A DNA stretch of 64,000 nt from Amphritea japonica ATCC BAA-1530 (GCF_016592435.1 NZ_AP014545.1:2116693-2180692); one strand, 5' to 3'; shown: positions 19,401 through 28,451, counted from the first letter of the stretch. The notes: generated from the letters alone by a model not told the origin. A program made the numbers and translations.

Positions 19401-19686
19401 TCAATCCCCAGGTCAGCGCTTCTTTATTAAACGCAGAACGGGCAGGAACATCTTTTAACACTGCGGTAAAACTGCTCCAGAGAAAACTGGCAGGTAGTGG
19501 AAAATCGATATTGGCGGCTATCTGTAACTTATCGGCAAGTTCCAGCTTAAGCCACTGGGCCATACCAGGGCTCTGCACCAGTATAGTTTCGGCTTGAAAC
19601 GGGTCTTCAATAGGGTGACGACTAATCATCTCAACCAGCAGGTCTTTCTGCAGATCAAGCTTATTGGAATGATAGATCTGAAACAT
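16405..19686 (-). CDS. recC: Exodeoxyribonuclease V gamma subunit
   Basis: 1093 aa. RecC holds RecB and RecD together and reads Chi in the emerging 3' strand; it has an inactive helicase fold. Recognisable pieces are the N-terminal FQIYHSNKLDLQKDLL, LVQSPGMAQWLKLELA, FMMGAVNFCTLMPMRSIPF, and LLGMNDGVYPR near 655. First of the rec operon proper, with weak AGGG upstream of its ATG. The gene order C-B-D without ptrA differs from E. coli, where ptrA lies between recC and recB. The Chi sequence of this host cannot be derived from the window. Confidence 0.95.
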   Translation of the reverse strand: MFQIYHSNKLDLQKDLLVEMISRHPIEDPFQAETILVQSPGMAQWLKLELADKLQIAANIDFPLPASFLWSSFTAVLKDVPARSAFNKEALTWGLMELLPQQLSKPEFAPLQRYLEEDQGQFKLYQLCGKVADIFDQYLVYRPEWIAAWETGDDLSDITAAQPWQPILWRLLQQHILGLGLSHWHRGNMFSGYVEALNRGDYDSAALPARLFVFGISALPQNFVEALQALGQKIDVFLLVTNPCRYFWGDIVDPKYLARLNQRWLAKPGMTAENYYSQGNPILASMGKLGRDYLYQIQDLGAPEVELFEDFGRRTLLSSVQQDILQLEDPSARAALDNEQKQLLLADDRSLQLHSAHSPLREVEVLFDQLLSMLDEQSELSPRDIIVMMPDVAAYAPYIEAVFGNAPFQRYIPFSISDRTLQQESPLLQSFLRLLGMPESRVTVSEVLEILEVPAVLRKFSLDAQRFERICHWIEACQIRWGIDAAQRENQGLPAFEQNSWRFGLRRMLAGFALGQTDELWQGIDPYAEIEGLEAEDLGQLAEFVELLEFCSDALKQDQSVADWFDVINEIIQRAYQPDEQDEILLMQIRQVLEKLQQQLSDSCYEEPLSWAIVRDYLTSELGNSKSSQRFMMGAVNFCTLMPMRSIPFQVVCLLGMNDGVYPRAIPPMGFDLMADFPRRGDRSRRDDDRYLFLEALLSARQTLYISYIGRSVQDNSPKVPSVLISELLEYCQQNYCFESDADTEVFLNKILVQHPLQPFNEQYFRSDSPLFSYASEWLPLLKDEEKVEQSFITTPLAAEPLEELELSELLAFARNPVKYFFQRRLKVFFNDATIEQQDEEPFQLDGLTAYQLKQQLLDAAIKEDLDHCFNRIEASGLLPVGIAAQLQTRKLRFDCQDMAEKIRPHLDQTDRAECQLVIAGIKLSGWLTGLHSSGLVRYRAANAKGRDIIHLWLEHLVLCASGQSLQSCFFGLNGRHWFEALDQGRAMDYLQEWLNAYRQGYCEPLPLPADTAWVLESKTIEKGEERGMAEAVKCFNIDAFTSMGESRDLYISRVYPEFSALGPRFNALSELLYQPVAELLLQSDGKGEAGDE

Positions 19687-19768
19687 TCAGCCAGCCCTGT
19701 GTAATCCTTTGATTTTACTGACTGTAAGAATACCTGATGCGGCTAACAGGATGTACCGGTTTTATCGA

Positions 19769-20032
19769 CTACGCGAAAAGATCGTCAGATTCAGCAGGCG
19801 CCCCGCTTTGCTCCGGCATTTGAGGCGCTGAGGCGCCCGATGCTGAATCAACGGACTCCGAAGAAGCTGACGGCTCTGAACCGTCCAGTTGCCACACCTC
19901 CTCCGCAGACTCGATCTTAACGACGCCATCAAAACGATTACACAGATAGCTAACCGCTTTATCAAACTCTTCAATATCGCACAGCATAACGCCACCACGA
20001 TCAGTTTCAGTGGTAAACAGGTAACTCTTCAT
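19769..20032 (-). CDS. Small acidic protein upstream of recC, unknown
   Basis: 87 aa. The first 50 residues look folded (MKSYLFTTETDRGG, DIEEFDKAVSYLCNRF, VWQLDG); the rest is a Ser/Ala/Pro/Glu-rich tail ending in DDLFA. The tail end resembles acidic clamp- or protein-binding peptides, but that is only a resemblance. GGAA lies before the ATG. It runs in the same direction as recC with 82 bases between, so it could be the first gene of the rec operon. No family recognised. Confidence 0.6.
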   Translation of the reverse strand: MKSYLFTTETDRGGVMLCDIEEFDKAVSYLCNRFDGVVKIESAEEVWQLDGSEPSASSESVDSASGASAPQMPEQSGAPAESDDLFA

Positions 20033-20406
20033 TAACGCATTCCATAATCAATTGATAAGCGGCATTGCACACTAGTTTACAGAATTACACAAGCTCTGCA
20101 CGCATAGCTGGATCAGCTAAACGGAGCATCCTGACATTGTAAACTCAAGACCCATTAAAAATTTGATATAAGCTAATAACAATATATTTTCTTGACGAAT
20201 TAAGGATCCCGGCCAATACTAAAAATCCCTGTTAAAGAAGAAGCGCTTGCCGACGGCAAACGCAATGTTTTACAAGGCTCATATTTAAGATTGACTTAAG
20301 GTTGACTTCTAAAACAGGTCTCCCCAGTAACGTAGTATTATATAAGTAGTATTCATCAACAATTAGTGAGCCACCGGCGAAAGTCGGTGGCCTTTTTTTG
20401 CTTCGT
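20033..20406. other. Gene-free stretch with a terminator; possible small RNA
   Basis: About 370 bases upstream of the 87-aa gene and downstream of the MFS gene. It holds two copies of TTGACTT (20291 and 20302) and a strong plus-strand terminator at 20370-20399. No ORF with a ribosome-binding site precedes that terminator, so a plus-strand small RNA ending there is possible. Confidence 0.35.
20369..20400. terminator. Strong hairpin terminator
   Basis: GGCCACCG-type stem: GCCACCG, GCGAAAGT, CGGTGGC then TTTTTTT on the plus strand. It lies just past the end of the minus-strand MFS gene, but the T-run is on the plus strand, so it fits a plus-strand transcript better. Confidence 0.75.
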
Positions 20407-21585
20407 TTACAGAGCTTTTAGATGCTGATTTACCGACTTTCGGTAACACAGAACAACCACAACAGCCCAGATGACGACGGGAATCATTAGCGTATTGAGC
20501 ACCTGCCACCCCAGACTCGACTCAAGCCAGCCGGAGCTAAACGCCGATACCGTGACCATACCAAATACCAGAAATTCATTGGCCGCCTGACTTTTTGCTT
20601 TTTCCTCTGTTCGATAAGCAGAAGTAACCAACTGCGTGGCACTAATAAACATAAAGTTCCAGCCAACACCCAACAAAGCTAACGCCGCCCAGAAATGCCA
20701 CTGGCTGACACCATGCAGGTTGAGGAAGATGCAGGCCAGCATAAACAACGCCCCCAGAATCATCATTGGCAATAACCCAAATCGCCGAATCAAAACAGGC
20801 GTAATAAATGAAGGCAGAAACATGCCTAATACATGCCACTCAATAACCCAGGCGGCGGTACTGAAATCGAAACCGCAACGAGCCATGGCCACCGGCGTGA
20901 CAGTCATGATCAGATTCATAACCGCATAACTGATCATCCCTACTGTCGCGGCTACTATAAACACCGGTTGCATAACGATATCCAGTATTGGCCGGCTATT
21001 TTTATGCTGATCAACACTTACTTTTTGCGGCGCTATTCGGATAAAAGAAAGTAAAACCAACGCAATGACATAGAGAACTGCCAAACCAACAAATGCACCC
21101 GTAAACACACTATCATCGAGCCAGTCCCGACTACTGATAGCCAGATTCGGCCCCAGCACAGCGGCGATTACACCACCGGCCATCACCATGGAGATCGCCC
21201 GGCTTTTTTGCTCGTCCGGACAAGCCTCTACTGCTGCAAAACGATACAAGGTACCAAATCCAATGCCGATACCCAGCAGAAAGGTACCCAGACAAAAGGT
21301 AAAAAATTGTGACTGCTGAAGAGCAAAAATACAACAAAGAGCCCCAACTATGCCAACGGAGTTGCCAAGGTAGAAGCCATTTTTTCTGCCAATGCGCGCC
21401 ATCACCAAAGAAGCAGGGATAGTCGCACACATAAGTCCAACAAACTGCATCGCCACCGGCAGCGTAATCAATCCTGGCGAGGGAGATAGCTGCTGACCGA
21501 TCAACGCATTGACCGAGATAAGCAGTACATTACCGGTTGTCAGCAGAGCCTGGCATAGCGATAACAAGATCACATTACGATTCAT
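20407..21585 (-). CDS. MFS transporter
   Basis: 392 aa with about 12 hydrophobic segments. The MFS signature between TM2 and TM3 is present as ARIGRKNGF (about 63-71). A second-half loop has RRFGLLP. GIGIGFGTLYRFAA suggests a drug- or metabolite-type efflux carrier. GGA lies 5 bases before the ATG. It follows an unknown gene on the same strand with a gap of about 48 bases, so the two may be cotranscribed. Substrate unknown. Confidence 0.85.
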   Translation of the reverse strand: MNRNVILLSLCQALLTTGNVLLISVNALIGQQLSPSPGLITLPVAMQFVGLMCATIPASLVMARIGRKNGFYLGNSVGIVGALCCIFALQQSQFFTFCLGTFLLGIGIGFGTLYRFAAVEACPDEQKSRAISMVMAGGVIAAVLGPNLAISSRDWLDDSVFTGAFVGLAVLYVIALVLLSFIRIAPQKVSVDQHKNSRPILDIVMQPVFIVAATVGMISYAVMNLIMTVTPVAMARCGFDFSTAAWVIEWHVLGMFLPSFITPVLIRRFGLLPMMILGALFMLACIFLNLHGVSQWHFWAALALLGVGWNFMFISATQLVTSAYRTEEKAKSQAANEFLVFGMVTVSAFSSGWLESSLGWQVLNTLMIPVVIWAVVVVLCYRKSVNQHLKAL

Positions 21586-21633
21586 AAAATTCCGTATATT
21601 TATCGTCGTTAACAGATTAACACGCCGCTGAGG

Positions 21634-22239
21634 TCAGACGTCGCCCTGCAATACCGACTTATCTATATAGATCCCACCATCTGCATCTAACACACCGCAT
21701 TGCGAGAGCAGGTGGCGAACACCATTATGCTTAAGGGCGGGTTCAATCGGGTCAAATACACGCCCCAGGAAAGGCAATGATTCAAGCCGGCTACGTTTCC
21801 AGCGACACTCATCAGATGTCACCCAACTCACTCCGCTTAAACTCAGGTTAAGATTATCGAGATAAGCTTTCGCATCGCCGTTCATCCACAGCGCTGAGGC
21901 ATCCAGATGAAGGTAATCATCAGCATTGTATTCCAGGTATTGGTGCCAATAATCAAAATAGGTGCCACAACGGTTACCCAGTAAACTTTTAAAACGTTCT
22001 GCAGCATCTTGATAGCGCTGCAGAGCATCGGACTTCGAGCAGATTAACGTAGTGTATTCACAGGTTTGCTCGCCTTCATAACTGTACACTTTTTGTATCT
22101 GTAGATCGCTTTCACGAAACAGCAGCAGCCAACACAACGGCAACTGATAGCCAGAGCTGGCCAGCAGCTTATGATCTCCCGCACTATTAATACTGGAAGG
22201 TAATTCTTTATGGCTATGAAGACTCGTTCGTTGAAACAT
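21634..22239 (-). CDS. Protein of unknown function
   Basis: 201 aa from the ATG at 22239, which has AGGGA five bases upstream; an ATG 42 bases earlier is less likely. Soluble, no signal peptide or membrane segment, rich in Leu, Ser, Tyr and Asp. Segments such as YFDYWHQYLEY and LHLDASALWMNGD are not tied to a known family. It lies directly upstream of the MFS gene. Confidence 0.6.
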   Translation of the reverse strand: MFQRTSLHSHKELPSSINSAGDHKLLASSGYQLPLCWLLLFRESDLQIQKVYSYEGEQTCEYTTLICSKSDALQRYQDAAERFKSLLGNRCGTYFDYWHQYLEYNADDYLHLDASALWMNGDAKAYLDNLNLSLSGVSWVTSDECRWKRSRLESLPFLGRVFDPIEPALKHNGVRHLLSQCGVLDADGGIYIDKSVLQGDV

Positions 22240-22472
22240 AAAAATCCCTGAAACATTAAGCCAGCATTGTTCTGCCCGCAAAATGTTAAGACTACAATCT
22301 CAGTATTGAATACTGACAATCTGAAAATAGAAACGATTAATAGATAGATGTTATTGAAGCGCAACCCTGAACCTGAATTACGCAGCTGCAGCACGAAACA
22401 TTATATCGGCTTAGAAACTAAAAGCATCTCATTCTCAAACACTGCACACAAATAATAAACCGGCCAACTCTT

Positions 22473-22844
22473 TTAGTCGGGCAACGCTTCAATCTGTAAC
22501 CGATCCTGTGAACTGATGCGAATAATCTGTCCCTGCACAGTTGTAAAACTACGCTCATTCAACTCAGACTTATACACTTTATAAAGTTGCGGTTTTTCTG
22601 TTCCAGGCGAGACCAGAGTAACCTGAAGCAATTGACGACCATCGATCCAGTGATAAATAACATAACCCGATGTCCCGGCCAGAGACATCAGTAGAAGAAA
22701 GATCGCAATAAGACGAAAAGGCCCATCTGAAGCCTGACTAACTTCAACAGGCTTTACGCGTGATTGAGTCATAACTCTTCTGCGCTTCAGATAGATATAG
22801 GCGGCCAGTATAACCAGCAACGTCAGGACTATTTTAGTTACCAT
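22473..22844 (-). CDS. Small membrane protein of unknown function
   Basis: 123 aa from the ATG at 22844; the frame extends to 23015 (180 aa), but that start has no ribosome-binding site. Two transmembrane helices (about 3-19 and 44-64) bracket a basic cytoplasmic loop; a soluble C-terminal part of about 55 residues (QVTLVSPGTEKPQLYKVYKS, TTVQGQIIRISSQDRL) would lie in the periplasm or cytoplasm by topology. Start and function are uncertain. Confidence 0.6.
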   Translation of the reverse strand: MVTKIVLTLLVILAAYIYLKRRRVMTQSRVKPVEVSQASDGPFRLIAIFLLLMSLAGTSGYVIYHWIDGRQLLQVTLVSPGTEKPQLYKVYKSELNERSFTTVQGQIIRISSQDRLQIEALPD

Positions 22845-23207
22845 ACACTGTTCAACCCCACCCCTTTTAAAAGGCCATTGTCCATAGCCCCATTGAAACT
22901 GCAACAGCAGAACGGCAAAAGTTAGCATTAGTGGATAAATACCCCCTGATTCAGAAAGCTTGCTTAGACTTTTCCTGACTAATAAGACTTTAATAACCTG
23001 CTCTGGGGATTGCATTAGTGAAACTAAAAATTAATACTTCGCACTGCAACAAAAACCTGTTTTACTTACTGGCTATTAACAGAGTAAATCGTTACAGATC
23101 GTCACCTGTGTTATGTGAGCTCTTCGATCTCTACTTCTGTCATATTTGAGCCCCGCGTTTACAACCGTTAGGCTGATTGCAACACCCTGAAAAAAGAGGA
23201 ATTAAAA
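22845..23207. other. Stretch between divergent genes
   Basis: About 360 bases. The first 170 may code for the N-terminal extension of the small membrane protein. The rest should carry the promoter of the hydratase gene. No other ORF or RNA gene is seen. Confidence 0.4.
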
Positions 23208-23639
23208 ATGGATGAACTGCACGGTTACTACCTGGAAGACTTAGAAGTAGGCATGAGCGCCTCATATGCCAAAACAATATCTGAATCCGATGTCTATATG
23301 TTTGCTGGCATCTCCGGGGACAACAACCCTATTCATATCAACAGCGAATATGCAGCCACCACGCCTTTCAAGAACCGCATTGTTCACGGTATGTTTTCAG
23401 CAGCTCTGATCTCTACAGTCGCAGGCACTCGTCTGCCAGGGCCAGGTGCCATCTATATTGAGCAGTCAATTAAATTCAAAGCTCCTGTCTACATTGGTGA
23501 TACCGCCAAAGCGACCGGCACTATTGAAGAAATTGATGAGAAGCGTCGTCGGGTTAAGATGCGTACCGATGTACACGTTGGAGAAAAGCTGGTAGCTACC
23601 GGCTACGGTATCTACATGGTTGATAAGCGCGACGCATAA
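23208..23639 (+). CDS. MaoC-family (R)-specific enoyl-CoA hydratase, PhaJ-like
   Basis: 143 aa, single hot-dog fold. The catalytic hydratase-2 motif is intact: GDNNPIHINSEYA with Asp and His at about residues 38 and 43, then RIVHGM. Such enzymes hydrate trans-2-enoyl-CoA to (R)-3-hydroxyacyl-CoA and often feed polyhydroxyalkanoate synthesis. GAGGAATT precedes the ATG. Monocistronic, convergent with nadA. No phaC or phasin is nearby, so the pathway is open. Confidence 0.88.
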   Translation: MDELHGYYLEDLEVGMSASYAKTISESDVYMFAGISGDNNPIHINSEYAATTPFKNRIVHGMFSAALISTVAGTRLPGPGAIYIEQSIKFKAPVYIGDTAKATGTIEEIDEKRRRVKMRTDVHVGEKLVATGYGIYMVDKRDA

Positions 23640-23658
23640 CCAACCCTCTTCAAAAAAC

Positions 23659-23688
23659 AAAAAAGCCTGCTGACTGCAGGCTTTTTTA
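23659..23688. terminator. Bidirectional terminator, hydratase / nadA
   Basis: AAAAAAGCCTGC, TGACT, GCAGGCTTTTTT between two convergent genes; A- and T-runs on both sides. Confidence 0.88.
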
Positions 23689-23711
23689 TTTGGCATAGTT
23701 ATCAGTACTAT

Positions 23712-24761
23712 TTAACCGTTGTTAGCAGAGAAATCCAGCATCCGCTGAAGCGGCCGGCGAGCATCATCGATCAACGACTCATCAACAAGAATCTCGTCTG
23801 CACCCTCTTCCAGTGCCTGAAGCACATTCTCAAGACCATTCATTGCCATCCAGGGGCAGTGAGCACAACTTCTGCAAGTTGCCCCAGAACCACCGGTAGG
23901 AGCCTCAATAAACTCTTTATCGGGCGCCGCCTGACGCATTTTATAAAATATGGCCCGGTCTGTAGCGACAATAAACTGCTTATTAGGCAGATCGCGTGCA
24001 GCGTTGATAATTTGCGTTGTTGAACCCACCATATCCGCCAATTCGACAACGGGATCAGGTGATTCCGGATGCACTAGCACAGCTGCATCGGGATACACTT
24101 TTTTAAGATCCAGCAGGCGTTGTGCTTTAAATTCATCATGCACGATACAAGCAGCATCCCACATAAGCATCTCGATGCCAGTCTGCTTCTGTACATAGGC
24201 ACCCAAGTGTTTGTCCGGGGCCCAGATAATCTTTTTACCCTGATCAGCTAAGTGCTCAACAACTTTCAGCGCTATACCTGATGTCACTACCCAATCTGCT
24301 CTGGCTTTAACCGCAGCAGAGGTATTGGCATAAACCACTACTTCATGATCAGGATGCGCATCACAAAACGCAGTAAACTCTTCTGCCGGACAACCGATAT
24401 CCAGTGAGCAGTTCGCTTCCAGCGTCGGCATAAGAACCCGCTTTTCAGGATTCAGTATTTTGGCCGTTTCACCCATAAATTTCACGCCAGCAACAATCAG
24501 CGTTTTAGCTGGATGAGTATTACCAAAGCGGGCCATCTCAAGAGAGTCAGAGACACAACCGCCCGTCTCATCAGCCAGTTCCTGAAGAACCTGGTCGGTA
24601 TAATAGTGTGCGACCAGACAGGCATCTTTCTCTTTCAAAAGTTGCTTGATACGGTTCTTGTATTCATCCTGCTGCAATGTATTCAGCTCACCAGGAAGGT
24701 GTTCTCTAGCAAAATACTCCTGAACCAGAATACGATCTGACAACTCTTCTTTATTCAACAT
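23712..24761 (-). CDS. nadA: Quinolinate synthase
   Basis: 349 aa. Condenses iminoaspartate with dihydroxyacetone phosphate to quinolinate in NAD synthesis, using a [4Fe-4S] cluster. Ligand cysteines fit those in ANCSLDIGC (about 115), AACIVHDEF (about 205) and [10 protein letters not shown] (about 298). CLVAHYYTD and [11 protein letters not shown] are family motifs. The ATG at 24761 is preferred over a TTG one codon earlier. A terminator separates it from queC, so it probably has its own promoter. No nadB or nadC is present here. Confidence 0.95.
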   Translation of the reverse strand: MLNKEELSDRILVQEYFAREHLPGELNTLQQDEYKNRIKQLLKEKDACLVAHYYTDQVLQELADETGGCVSDSLEMARFGNTHPAKTLIVAGVKFMGETAKILNPEKRVLMPTLEANCSLDIGCPAEEFTAFCDAHPDHEVVVYANTSAAVKARADWVVTSGIALKVVEHLADQGKKIIWAPDKHLGAYVQKQTGIEMLMWDAACIVHDEFKAQRLLDLKKVYPDAAVLVHPESPDPVVELADMVGSTTQIINAARDLPNKQFIVATDRAIFYKMRQAAPDKEFIEAPTGGSGATCRSCAHCPWMAMNGLENVLQALEEGADEILVDESLIDDARRPLQRMLDFSANNG

Positions 24762-24875
24762 CAATAAATATTCTTAATTGGGTAATGAAACAGTAACGGG
24801 CTTGAAACGGATAGATTTTATACCATCACCGCGTCACTGGAAATGTTAAATCAATGCAAAGAGGATCAAGCAGCA

Positions 24876-24904
24876 GCAAAAAAGGAGCTATTAATCAGCT
24901 CCTC
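24876..24904 (-). terminator. Terminator after queC
   Basis: Read on the minus strand: AGGAGCT, GATTAAT, AGCTCCTTTTTT. It closes the tol-pal-cpoB-queC run. Confidence 0.82.
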
Positions 24905-24932
24905 TCTCTTAAACAGATGAAATAGTCTTAAT

Positions 24933-25622
24933 TTACACCCCTGGCATATAAGGCGTTGGGTCAGCTACGCCTGCATCTTCGAAGCCTTTTGCCCTCAGTC
25001 TGCAACTATCGCACACGCCACACGCCCTGCCCTCATCATCTGCCTGATAACAGGAAACTGTCAGGCCGTAATTCACTCCCAAACGAGTTCCTTCCCGAAT
25101 AATCTCAGCCTTAGTCAGATCGATCAACGGCGTTTCAATACTCAGTCGCTCGCCTTCAACACCAGTCTTGGTCGCTAAGTTGGCCATATGCTCAAATGCC
25201 GCAATATATTCAGGGCGACAATCCGGGTAGCCCGAATAATCAACGGCGTTGACACCGATGACGATATATTGAGCATGCAGTACTTCAGCCCATGCCAACG
25301 CCAGGGACATAAATACAGTATTCCGGGCAGGCACATAAGTCACCGGAATCCCTTCTTCCTCATGATCAGGTACATCGATACTGCTATCTGTCAGCGCAGA
25401 GCCGCCAAAGTCTTCCAGATTCAGACGTACAATGCGATGTTCTTTTACCTTTAGATCCGCAGCAATTTTCTTCGCTGCTGTAAGCTCTGTCTGTGAACGC
25501 TGACCATAGTCAAAGCTCAGCACATAGCAATTAAAACCGCGTTCGGAAGCCATCGCCAGCGCAGTCGCTGAATCAAGACCGCCAGATAACAATACGACAG
25601 CATTGTCGGTGGGAGTACTCAT
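24933..25622 (-). CDS. queC: 7-cyano-7-deazaguanine synthase
   Basis: 229 aa. Makes preQ0 from 7-carboxy-7-deazaguanine with ATP and ammonia, for queuosine in tRNA. The PP-loop [12 protein letters not shown] is at residues 12-23. The zinc site is the Cys cluster in VSCYQAD and ACGVCDSCR (about 193-212). AAGG lies 8 bases before the ATG. It starts 28 bases after cpoB and is probably in its transcript. queE, which precedes queC in pseudomonads, is missing here. Confidence 0.95.
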   Translation of the reverse strand: MSTPTDNAVVLLSGGLDSATALAMASERGFNCYVLSFDYGQRSQTELTAAKKIAADLKVKEHRIVRLNLEDFGGSALTDSSIDVPDHEEEGIPVTYVPARNTVFMSLALAWAEVLHAQYIVIGVNAVDYSGYPDCRPEYIAAFEHMANLATKTGVEGERLSIETPLIDLTKAEIIREGTRLGVNYGLTVSCYQADDEGRACGVCDSCRLRAKGFEDAGVADPTPYMPGV

Positions 25623-25650
25623 GTGTAAAACCTTAAGGATTATTCAGTTG

Positions 25651-26436
25651 TTATCGTTTTAAATAGTCACGCGCCAGATTGGCTGCCGAACTCTCAGGAT
25701 AACGGGTGATAGTGTCTTTAAACATTGCATCAGCTTTCGTCTGATCTCCCATTTGATGGTAGATCACGCCTAACTTATAGGAAGCATCGGCAGCTTTGCG
25801 ATGTTGAGGAAACATTTGCTGAACCTGCTCAAAAGCCACTTTTGCTGGCTCAAGTTTCTGCTCGGCAAGGTTAACCTCACCCACCCAATAATATGCATTC
25901 GGGAGACGAACACTGTCTGGATAAAGTTCTATAAACTTATCAAATTCAGCTAAAGCCGCAGGAAAGTTTTTCTGTCTTACGAGTGAAAACGCCTGCTGGT
26001 AGGCCTGCGCATCAGTCGGAGTACTATCAGCGGCGGGTAAAGGCGCAGACGAACCTGCTGACGCACTACCAGTCACCGAACCACCCGATATGGGCTGAGA
26101 TAAAGAGGATGCAGAGCCATTCGCTGGCTGATTTTGTCCAGCGGCTATCCGTCGATCAAGATCACGATACCGGTCCCGCTGCTGCTGTTCCATCTGTCTA
26201 ATCTGATATTGTTGCTGTTCAACCATACCACGAAGCACCCGCACCTCATCCTGAAGCTGCTGCAATAGCATTATATCATTGCCACTGCCCTGAAGCGGAC
26301 CGGAGGGGTTATTGATAGACGAGCGATTAGCTGAGCTATCCTCTATCTGCAATTCAATAACAGGGACGGGATCAGCTGCATAAGCACTGGCGCTTGAAAG
26401 CACCAGTACCGCTGCAAGACTAGATATTTTTCGCAT
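25651..26436 (-). CDS. cpoB: Tol-Pal cell division coordinator
   Basis: 261 aa from the ATG at 26436. CpoB (YbgF) links Tol-Pal to PBP1B during outer membrane constriction. Signal peptide 1-20 (cut after YAA), an N-terminal coiled coil rich in Gln (about 50-95) that trimerises, a Ser/Gly linker, and C-terminal TPR repeats (about 140-260: AYQQAFSLVRQKNFPAAL, PNAYYWVGE, ADASYKLGVIYHQMGD). 23 bases after pal. Confidence 0.93.
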   Translation of the reverse strand: MRKISSLAAVLVLSSASAYAADPVPVIELQIEDSSANRSSINNPSGPLQGSGNDIMLLQQLQDEVRVLRGMVEQQQYQIRQMEQQQRDRYRDLDRRIAAGQNQPANGSASSLSQPISGGSVTGSASAGSSAPLPAADSTPTDAQAYQQAFSLVRQKNFPAALAEFDKFIELYPDSVRLPNAYYWVGEVNLAEQKLEPAKVAFEQVQQMFPQHRKAADASYKLGVIYHQMGDQTKADAMFKDTITRYPESSAANLARDYLKR

Positions 26437-26459
26437 AAACACTATTTACCAAAGGGCGC

Positions 26460-26963
26460 TTAGTATTTAAGTTCTACACGACGATTCTGAGCCCATGAAC
26501 TATCGTTATGGCCCATTATCGCTGGTTTTTCTTCACCAAAGCTAACCAGTTCAATCTGGCTGCTGGAAACACCATTGACAGTCAGTACGCGGGCAACTGC
26601 CTGTGCACGACGTTCGCCCAGAGCGATATTGTACTCACGGGTTCCACGCTCATCAGCGTGACCTTCCAGAACAACACTTGCAGAAGGGTTAGCAACCAGA
26701 TACTTCGCATGTCCACGCAGAGCCACAACCGCTTCTGACTTCACCTGAGACGTATCAAAGTCAAAGTAGAAGACTGTCGCCAGATTCTTAATGTCTTCCA
26801 TAGAGGTACCAGACATAGAAGAACCTGAAGTCGCTTCAGTAGTAGTTGCCGCAGAGTCGCCGCCCATGCTACCTGTATCTGAAGTATTTGTAGTACTACA
26901 ACCTGCAGCCCAAACGACTGTCAGGGCCAAAGCAGTGGCCTTGCCAATATTCATAGCACGCAT
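26460..26963 (-). CDS. pal: Peptidoglycan-associated lipoprotein
   Basis: 167 aa outer membrane lipoprotein. Lipobox AAGC puts the acylated Cys at residue 22, and a Ser/Thr-rich linker follows. The OmpA-like peptidoglycan-binding domain (about 60-167) has VLEGHADERGTREYN, ALGERRAQAV and RRVELKY. The first ATG is used because AGGAG lies 6 bases upstream. 198 bases separate it from tolB, enough for its own promoter, as found in other species. Confidence 0.95.
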   Translation of the reverse strand: MRAMNIGKATALALTVVWAAGCSTTNTSDTGSMGGDSAATTTEATSGSSMSGTSMEDIKNLATVFYFDFDTSQVKSEAVVALRGHAKYLVANPSASVVLEGHADERGTREYNIALGERRAQAVARVLTVNGVSSSQIELVSFGEEKPAIMGHNDSSWAQNRRVELKY

Positions 26964-27100
26964 CGAAAACTCCTAATATGTTTATCCAATTTAATACAAA
27001 CAGAACCTTAATCCTGCTTAAAGTAAAGCTTGCTCGGCCTGATTGCAAGAGCCGTGCGACAATCGAAGTACATTTCTAACTATTTGATTTAACTTTGTAC

Positions 27101-27144
27101 CTTTGAGCAGTCACCTTGTCCCTCAAGGCAGTCACTACTCAAAG
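27101..27144. promoter_or_regulatory. Imperfect inverted repeat in the tolB-pal gap
   Basis: CTTTGAGCAGT at 27101 and ACTACTCAAAG ending at 27144 can pair, with CCTTG and CAAGG nearer the centre. It lies just after tolB on the minus strand. It has no clear T-run, so it may slow or process rather than end transcription. Confidence 0.4.
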
Positions 27145-27161
27145 ATTTACCCATTTTTCCA

Positions 27162-28445
27162 TTATTGGAATGGCGACCAGGCAGGTTCACGAACATCCCC
27201 CTTAGTAGAGGGCAAACGGAATTTAACCCGTCCATCAAGCGACACCGCTGACAACACGCCACGCACACCTTCCTGGGTTGCATACAGAATAATACTACCG
27301 TTGGGTGCAATCGTTGGAGACTCATCCATAAAGGTTTCAGTCAGCAGATCCAGCCGCCCACTTCGAAGATCCTGAACTGCGATATGAAATGAACCATTAT
27401 TCTGATGCACCATAGCCAGAAAGCGACCGTCCTGAGTCAGCCGTCCCCGAGCATTATACTGGCCTTCAAAGGTCAAACGGGTAACGTCACGGGTAGGCAG
27501 ATATATTGAATAGATCTGCGGTTGCCCGCCACGGTCTGAAGTAAAGATCAACGACTGACCATCCGGTGACCAGGAAGGTTCGGTATCGATACCAAAGTGA
27601 TGGGTTACACGATTAAGGCGTCGCTGTTGAAGATCAAGAATATAAACTTCGGGGTTTCCATCCTTTGATAGCACTAACGCCAGTTTTTTCCCATCAGGTG
27701 ACCAGGCCGGTGCGCCATTAAGCCCCCGGAATGACTGTACTTTCTCACGCTTACCCGTCGCTAAATATTGAATATAGACTGCTGGCCGGCCTGACTCAAA
27801 CGATACATACGCCAATTTACTACCATCCTGCGACCAGGCAGGAGACATAATAGGCTCTTTCGATTCCAGAATCGTACGAGGATTGTGACCATCGGCATCG
27901 GCAAGCATCAGACGATAACGATAGGTTTTAGGCCGCGGTTGTTCAGCGGTTACATAAACAATTCGTGTAGAGAAAGCTCCCCGCACGCCAGTAAGCGCCT
28001 CAAACACCTTATCACTGATATAATGACCAACTGCTCTAAGGTTCGTTCTATTAGCCTTAACAACCTCCCCTAGAATACGTTCCTCTTTGAGGATGTCATA
28101 CAATTCAAAAGCAACACTTAGCTGTCCGTCGGCCTCACTCACCCGGCCGATAACGATGAAGTCACTACCACTGATTCGCCAATCACGAAAATACAGGGAG
28201 CTTCTATCAGATGGAAAACTCAGCATATTGTCCCGCGGCATCAGCTTAAACATACCGCTGCGGTACAGATCATCACTGATCACCTGAGCTACATCCTCCG
28301 GCAGCGCCTGAACTCCACTCCACGCAAAAGGAACAACAGCAACCGGCGTTGGCTCATCCACACCCTGAGTAATTTCTATGGTGAGTTCGGCCCGTACCAG
28401 CAGGCTAAAGAAACATAAAAAGATAAACATAAAACTACGTTGCAT
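27162..28445 (-). CDS. tolB: Tol-Pal system protein TolB
   Basis: 427 aa from the ATG at 28445; a GTG lies one codon before. Periplasmic beta-propeller that binds Pal. Signal peptide 1-20 (ends in VRA), an N-terminal domain (about 22-160), then WD40-like/PD40 repeats with the SPAWSQDGSKLAYVS, APAWSPDGKKLALVL and EPSWSPDGQSLIFTS series. C-terminal EPAWSPF. Starts 6 bases after tolA. Confidence 0.96.
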   Translation of the reverse strand: MQRSFMFIFLCFFSLLVRAELTIEITQGVDEPTPVAVVPFAWSGVQALPEDVAQVISDDLYRSGMFKLMPRDNMLSFPSDRSSLYFRDWRISGSDFIVIGRVSEADGQLSVAFELYDILKEERILGEVVKANRTNLRAVGHYISDKVFEALTGVRGAFSTRIVYVTAEQPRPKTYRYRLMLADADGHNPRTILESKEPIMSPAWSQDGSKLAYVSFESGRPAVYIQYLATGKREKVQSFRGLNGAPAWSPDGKKLALVLSKDGNPEVYILDLQQRRLNRVTHHFGIDTEPSWSPDGQSLIFTSDRGGQPQIYSIYLPTRDVTRLTFEGQYNARGRLTQDGRFLAMVHQNNGSFHIAVQDLRSGRLDLLTETFMDESPTIAPNGSIILYATQEGVRGVLSAVSLDGRVKFRLPSTKGDVREPAWSPFQ

Positions 28446-28451
28446 CACTGA

